Source: Nostoc sp. C052 (lineage in GTDB: Bacteria; Cyanobacteriota; Cyanobacteriia; Cyanobacteriales; Nostocaceae). Taken from it: a stretch of DNA of 64,000 nt. The translations under genes were made by a program, and so were the position numbers. Under the pieces are notes generated by a model. That model saw only the letters and a program-made list of their open reading frames with translations, was not told the origin of the DNA and made no database searches. Positions 60,527 through 64,000 of the stretch are shown here, one piece after another. The DNA lies in the NCBI RefSeq assembly GCF_013393905.1, contig NZ_CP040272.1:5390001-5454000 (forward strand), given 5' to 3'. How positions within the stretch are numbered: the first letter of the stretch is position 1; every line of letters begins with the position of its first letter.

Positions 60527-60854
60527 ACATCTGGCGAAAATTAAATAATGCATTCCCTGAAAATAAAACCTTTTTAGGGACAATTCATGTAGACGCATTT
60601 GCGGAGCATCTCCTAGAGAAGCGGCTTCCCGCAGGCAGGGTATTTTCCCTACACCAATTTTTTAGATATCTCTTGAAATATTTTTTACAGGCAAATTAAT
60701 TTTTTCTGGGTGTTTATCCAGTACTCACAGATATGTAAACTTATTGCCTCTCACTTGATTAATTCTTTACACAATCTGTATTATGTGCATATACTACTTT
60801 TACTCTATCGAGTTACCGTAGTATATACGCGTTAAGTAAGCAAAGAGAACTTTT
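60527..60854. other. Upstream region of the TauD-like gene
   Basis: About 330 bases. The first part holds dispersed repeat fragments (ttagacatctggcgaaaat; gagaagcggcttcccgcagg). The last 70 bases contain an inverted repeat, listed below, and are probably the promoter of the TauD-like gene. Confidence 0.6.
60789..60826 (+). promoter_or_regulatory. Inverted repeat upstream of the TauD-like gene
   Basis: ATATACTAC (60789-60797) and GTAGTATAT (60818-60826), 9-bp perfect arms spaced by 20 bases, 28 bases before the ATG at 60855. Position and spacing suit a regulator operator or a looping site. No regulator gene is adjacent, so its ligand is unknown. Confidence 0.5.
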
Positions 60855-61739
60855 ATGACACTGACTGCAACACAAATTCAGATTACGCCTACCAAAGCCC
60901 CTCTAGGAGCAGTTGTTACTGGGATTGATGCCAGCGTTGCGGCGCAACCAGAAGTAATCCTGCAACTCAAGCAGGCGTGGCGCGATTACCACGTTCTGAT
61001 CTTCAAAAATCAACAATTGACTGACGACCAATTATTAGCGTTTGCGAATTACTTTGGCGACATTCTCCAGCAACCTGCCTATATCCGTAAAGGAGAAACC
61101 GAGCCGTACCTGCCGCCCCTTGTTCTTACCCTTGCAAATGCCGCCTCCGAAGAAAGTTCCGTCAATCTTGCACCTAACTATCGTGAACTTTTACCTCACA
61201 TCGATCATGACTGGTTGCCTGCACCATCTAGTGGTTCCTTTTTATATGGTGTAGAACTGCCTGAAAATGGCCCCGATACCTATTGGGTGAATTTGATTCA
61301 GGCTTATGAAGAACTAGATGATGCTACTAAAGAGCAAATTGCTGGTTTGCAAGTACGTCATTTTAGTTCTTTTTCAAAGCTGTATAAGGATGAATACTCT
61401 GGGCCTATTTACGCAGCGGGACGACCTGCTGAACCTGGTGAACGTTTAGCTACCCATCCGCTAGTTCGTACTCACCCCGATACTGGAAAGAAAGTTCTCT
61501 TTCTAAATGCAGCTGGAGAAGTGGACATTGTTGATTACGACCCAGTGGAAGGGGCAAAGCTAATCGAGCGGTTACGGGAACACATTAAGCAACCCCACTA
61601 TGTTTATCAACATCACTGGAGTAAAGGCGATTTGCTTTATTGGGATAATCAGGCAACAGCTCATTACCGCCCAGAATTTGATCCTAATGCAACCCGGATT
61701 TTGAAGCGGGTTAGCATTCGGGGAAGTCGTCCTTTCTAA
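60855..61739 (+). CDS. TauD/TfdA-family 2-oxoglutarate-dependent dioxygenase
   Basis: A 294-aa Fe(II)/2-oxoglutarate oxygenase. Metal ligands are in LPHIDHDWLP (HxD) and the distal His in ATAHYRPEFD; the 2-oxoglutarate arginine is in RILKRVSIRG. The N-terminal ALGAVVTGIDASVAAQP and VLIFKNQQLTDDQLLAFANY are typical of TauD/AtsK. It would hydroxylate a sulfonate or similar compound next to a heteroatom, releasing sulfite or an aldehyde. An SsuA-like binding protein lies 300 bases downstream. Substrate assignment is inference. Confidence 0.87.
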   Translation: MTLTATQIQITPTKAPLGAVVTGIDASVAAQPEVILQLKQAWRDYHVLIFKNQQLTDDQLLAFANYFGDILQQPAYIRKGETEPYLPPLVLTLANAASEESSVNLAPNYRELLPHIDHDWLPAPSSGSFLYGVELPENGPDTYWVNLIQAYEELDDATKEQIAGLQVRHFSSFSKLYKDEYSGPIYAAGRPAEPGERLATHPLVRTHPDTGKKVLFLNAAGEVDIVDYDPVEGAKLIERLREHIKQPHYVYQHHWSKGDLLYWDNQATAHYRPEFDPNATRILKRVSIRGSRPF

Positions 61740-61767
61740 AGTTCAACTAGCTAAAGGTTGTGAATTT

Positions 61768-62046
61768 TAGTCATTAGTCATTAGTCATTAGTCATTGGTG
61801 CTAATGACTGATGACTACGATTTCCCCCGCTTGAAGCCGGGGGATGAGTTCAGATCGTTCCCAGTCTGAAGACTGGGAATGTATTCCAAGGCTCTGCCTC
61901 TAGTCAGCCCACTGGAGGCGGAGCCTCCGAGAATGGGTTCCCAGCCTCCAGGCTGGGAACCAGTTAGGGCAAGGCTTATAGCTTTTATTAGTGCCATTCG
62001 ACTAATGACTTCGATTTCCCCCCGGCTTCAAGCTGGGGGATGAGTT
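61768..62046. repeat. Array of hairpin repeats with flanking direct copies
   Basis: First, TAGTCAT heptamers occur four times in tandem (61768-61795). A hairpin cccccgcttgaagccggggg (61824-61843) recurs as a cousin at 62019-62039; both sit in 'gacttcgattt...gggggatgagtt' contexts, forming direct repeats about 195 bases apart. Between them are hairpins 61857-61880 (GTTCCCAGTC/GACTGGGAAT) and a perfect 11-bp stem at 61936-61961 (GGTTCCCAGCC, loop TCCA). No transposase is present. Confidence 0.8.
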
Positions 62047-62070
62047 AACGTCAAGATGAGGAGGAGAATC

Positions 62071-63147
62071 ATGGTCAGACCGCAAATTGGAAAGTACTCG
62101 ATATCCAGACGTGATTTACTTTACGCTTTCTATGGGTTAGTGTCTTTTACTACCTTAGTCAGTTGCGGAAAAAACAACGGTAGTGCAAATAACAGCAGCA
62201 CAACCTTGAGTACTAATGTCACTAACACTAATAGTAAAGCCGCTACCAAGCTGATTCGACTTGGCTACCAAGTTTCCGGGGATCTGACCCACGAAAAAGG
62301 TGCGATCGAAAAACGGTTGGCTCCTCAAGGAATAGGTGTTACTTGGTCTCAATTTGTTTCCGGGCCTCCACTCTTGGAAGCCTTAAATGTAGGTAGTATT
62401 GACCTGGGCCCGGCAGGTGAAACGCCACCGATTTTTGCTCAGGCCGCTGGTACCAATCTGATTTATGTAGTTAACACCCCGCCTGGTACTGGAGAAGGTT
62501 CAGCAATTATCGTACTAAAGGATTCTCCTTTTCAGACATTGGCAAGTCTAAAAGGTAAAAAAGTTGCTTATTCTAGAGGGACGGCTCAGACCTTTTTTGT
62601 AGTGAAAGCTTTGGAAGAGGTAGGGCTGAAAATCAGTGATGTTGAATCAGTGAATTTGCCTGTTGCAGATGGACGAGCAGCGTTTTTGAACAAGACAGTT
62701 GATGCTTTTGTCGAAGGCGATCCTAATCTGATCAAGCTGCAACGAGAAGGCAGTATCCGAGTGTTACGAAACGCACAAGGAATTAAGACGCCAGGAGGTT
62801 ATTACTTAGCTTCACGGGATTTTGCAACTAAGAATGCTGAACTTTTGAAAGCAATTTTGTCAGAGTACTACGAGGTTGGGCAGTGGGCAAACAAAAACAG
62901 GCGGGCTGCTGCCGAAATTCTCGCACCGAAGGTTAAGACTGATGTGGATACTATGGAGTTAACACTGGCGAGAAGAAAATATGATATGAAACCAATTACT
63001 GAAGAAGTGATTAACGCTCAACAGAAGGTTGCCGATCTTCTATATCAACTGAAAGTAGTACCGAAATCGGTTGATGTTCGAGGGGCAACTCTAACTAGTC
63101 AAGAGTATGCAGCGATTACACCGGATGCTGTTAGAAATAAAGCGTGA
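62071..63147 (+). CDS. SsuA-like aliphatic sulfonate-binding lipoprotein
   Basis: A 358-aa periplasmic-binding lipoprotein of the SsuA type. AGGAGG stands about six bases before the ATG at 62071, so this start is preferred over 62056. The signal carries SRRDLLYAFYGLVSFTTLVS then the lipobox Cys. Binding blocks are IRLGYQVSGDLTHEKGAIEK, NVGSIDLGPAGETPPIFAQA, GEGSAIIVLKDSPFQTLASL and KGKKVAYSRGTAQTFFVVKA. No permease or ATPase gene is found on this strand before the window end. It follows the TauD-like gene and probably belongs to the same sulfur-scavenging unit. Confidence 0.87.
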   Translation: MVRPQIGKYSISRRDLLYAFYGLVSFTTLVSCGKNNGSANNSSTTLSTNVTNTNSKAATKLIRLGYQVSGDLTHEKGAIEKRLAPQGIGVTWSQFVSGPPLLEALNVGSIDLGPAGETPPIFAQAAGTNLIYVVNTPPGTGEGSAIIVLKDSPFQTLASLKGKKVAYSRGTAQTFFVVKALEEVGLKISDVESVNLPVADGRAAFLNKTVDAFVEGDPNLIKLQREGSIRVLRNAQGIKTPGGYYLASRDFATKNAELLKAILSEYYEVGQWANKNRRAAAEILAPKVKTDVDTMELTLARRKYDMKPITEEVINAQQKVADLLYQLKVVPKSVDVRGATLTSQEYAAITPDAVRNKA

Positions 63148-63241
63148 ACTTTGAGGGTAAAGCTTGCTACAAACCATTGCCAGCTTACTATCTGTTCTGC
63201 TCATCGACTTTAAGAATGTACAACTGGCTAATGTAGCAAGC

Positions 63242-63640
63242 TTATTCTCGTCGGTTTTGATAATCTTCAGAAGACTTTGGATCTAACTCCCAGCGATCGC
63301 CGTCACGTTGCTCTAAAATATCGTTGGTATGGAGAAACTCAGAGTCATCCATTTCTAGCCCCACTGCTATTTCTAGCTCCTCAGTGACATTTTGATCGGG
63401 AGTGGCTGTACTACCACCAACAGCCTCATCCCCAACGGCATCTGCATCTTGCCAATAAGCATCAACATCCCCACCAGTGAGTTCAGGACTAGTTTCTGTA
63501 TATTCGTCTCTTTCTGCTTTAATTGAGCGGCCACCAATATTGTATCCTGGCAAGTCTTTCACGCCAGTTCCGTAAGATTCGGTAATTTCTTGCGGCAAAT
63601 CTTTGGTTTTAATTTTGTCAGGATGATTTTTTTCTGCCAT
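63242..63640 (-). CDS. DUF6335 family protein
   Basis: A 132-aa acidic, largely disordered protein. It contains QEITESYGTGVKDLPGYNIG, EYTETSPELTGGDVDAYWQD, ADAVGDEAVGGSTATPDQNV and ILEQRDGDRWELDPKSSEDY, a pattern common to cyanobacterial DUF6335 proteins. The start at 63640 (MAEKNHPDK) is preferred, with GAGGT six bases upstream. The frame continues to 63661. No function is known; stress-associated expression is plausible. Confidence 0.78.
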   Translation of the reverse strand: MAEKNHPDKIKTKDLPQEITESYGTGVKDLPGYNIGGRSIKAERDEYTETSPELTGGDVDAYWQDADAVGDEAVGGSTATPDQNVTEELEIAVGLEMDDSEFLHTNDILEQRDGDRWELDPKSSEDYQNRRE

Positions 63641-63661
63641 GATATTACCTCTTTTGTGCAT

Positions 63662-63950
63662 TCTTACAATAACGTTTTCCTGTCACTATTTTGTCTAACT
63701 AGAGATGTATAGCTGAGAAAATAATCTATCCCCTGGGAACGAAGCTAAACTAGCGATCGCCCCATAAGATTGTATATGTAAATTCATGGTCAAGCAACTT
63801 GTAGTTGAAATTTTTAGTTATGAGTTAGGAATTATAAAACTGAGCTTATTCAGTTGCTAAATTCTCGCTCATAACTATTTTTTGAAATTGCCTACCTAAA
63901 TGCTAAACAACAAAATATTCAATACTAGAAATAAATAGGTAATACCATCA
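63662..63950. other. Intergenic region before the last gene
   Basis: About 290 bases, with divergent starts at both ends. No ORF or clear repeat was found, apart from one HIP1 site. Confidence 0.5.
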
Positions 63951-64000
63951 ATGACTGACAATAACAATCATTCCGGCAAGAAAAAAGTTGCAATCTTGAT
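63951..64000 (+). CDS. 5' end of a gene running off the window
   Basis: An ATG at 63951 opens MTDNNNHSGKKKVAIL, cut by the window edge. The KKKVAIL stretch could be the first strand of a Rossmann-type or DJ-1/PfpI-type domain, but too little is visible to name it. AGGT stands about 12 bases upstream. Confidence 0.5.
   Translation, partial: MTDNNNHSGKKKVAIL

Noticed and set aside
61815..61997. A 60-aa minus-strand frame in the hairpin array
   Set aside because: It is composed of the stem-loop repeats and has no family resemblance, so it is a by-product of G+C-rich hairpins.

Overview
The window looks like chromosome of a filamentous, probably heterocyst-forming (Nostocales-type) cyanobacterium. 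The evidence is the very frequent GCGATCGC (HIP1) octamers inside genes, many short heptameric tandem repeats (TAATTCG/TTACGAA, TAGTCAT) and dispersed palindromes between genes, hopanoid genes, and families typical of Nostoc relatives (DUF6335, DUF5335, DUF1257/DUF2997, HpnB-like glycosyltransferase). No rRNA, tRNA, CRISPR array, prophage or intact insertion sequence was recognised. The assignment is inference from sequence style and gene content, not from a database match.

Layout. 0-3 kb is an eroded region: a lipoprotein phosphoesterase, a fused remnant of an AAA ATPase and a DUF1257 gene, and a small ribbon-helix-helix-like ORF. 3-22 kb is a long minus-strand stress and membrane island: MgtA-type Mg2+ ATPase, an eRF1-like small protein, a K+ channel-like protein, CbpM/CbpA (DnaJ) chaperones, a ZIP transporter, a DUF2807 lipoprotein, an Acg-type nitroreductase, a ferrochelatase-like protein, HdeD, three flavoproteins in a row (COG2907-type amine oxidase, retinol-saturase/CrtI-like, oleate hydratase) and small stress proteins (DUF5335, glycine-zipper protein, coiled-coil protein). 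22-27 kb is a plus-strand MacAB-type efflux operon (adaptor, permease, ATPase) followed by a LuxR-type regulator. 27-30 kb holds two unrecognised paralogous proteins; the second ends in a copy of the LuxR gene's 3' end. 30-35 kb has a small retropepsin-like pair, a second P-type ATPase and a broken DUF2997/GrpE-like/Hsp70-like cluster.

35-43.5 kb is the most interesting part: a complete STM4011-STM4015-type locus. It contains two radical-SAM enzymes, an ATP-grasp protein, a sulfatase/alkaline-phosphatase-fold protein and LRR proteins of the STM4015 type. Around these a 'double VLGG' N-terminal module followed by HEAT-like helices is shuffled onto an LRR protein, a WD40 protein and a decayed third copy. 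Four open frames, including a 17-codon ORF, end in nearly the same C-terminal tail (Y-x-[S/A]-[V/L/A]-x-E). This suggests a peptide-tail modification system with several substrates.

43.8-51 kb is a redox and detoxification set (methyltransferase, SDR, MFS, nitroreductase, Old Yellow Enzyme, SDR, thioredoxin) with a divergent ArsR-family regulator and a near-perfect 25-bp palindromic operator candidate. 51.4-54.8 kb is the divergent hopanoid pair HpnB/squalene-hopene cyclase. 55-60.5 kb has an NMT1-like binding lipoprotein, a hybrid sensor kinase and a REC-PAS-GGDEF protein. 60.8-63.2 kb has a TauD-like dioxygenase and an SsuA-like binding lipoprotein, suggesting organosulfur scavenging. A DUF6335 gene and the start of one more gene close the window.

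A theme across the window is repeat activity. Short dispersed repeats have inserted in frame into at least four proteins, supply stop codons to two or three genes, and bound small inverted-repeat elements in intergenic regions.
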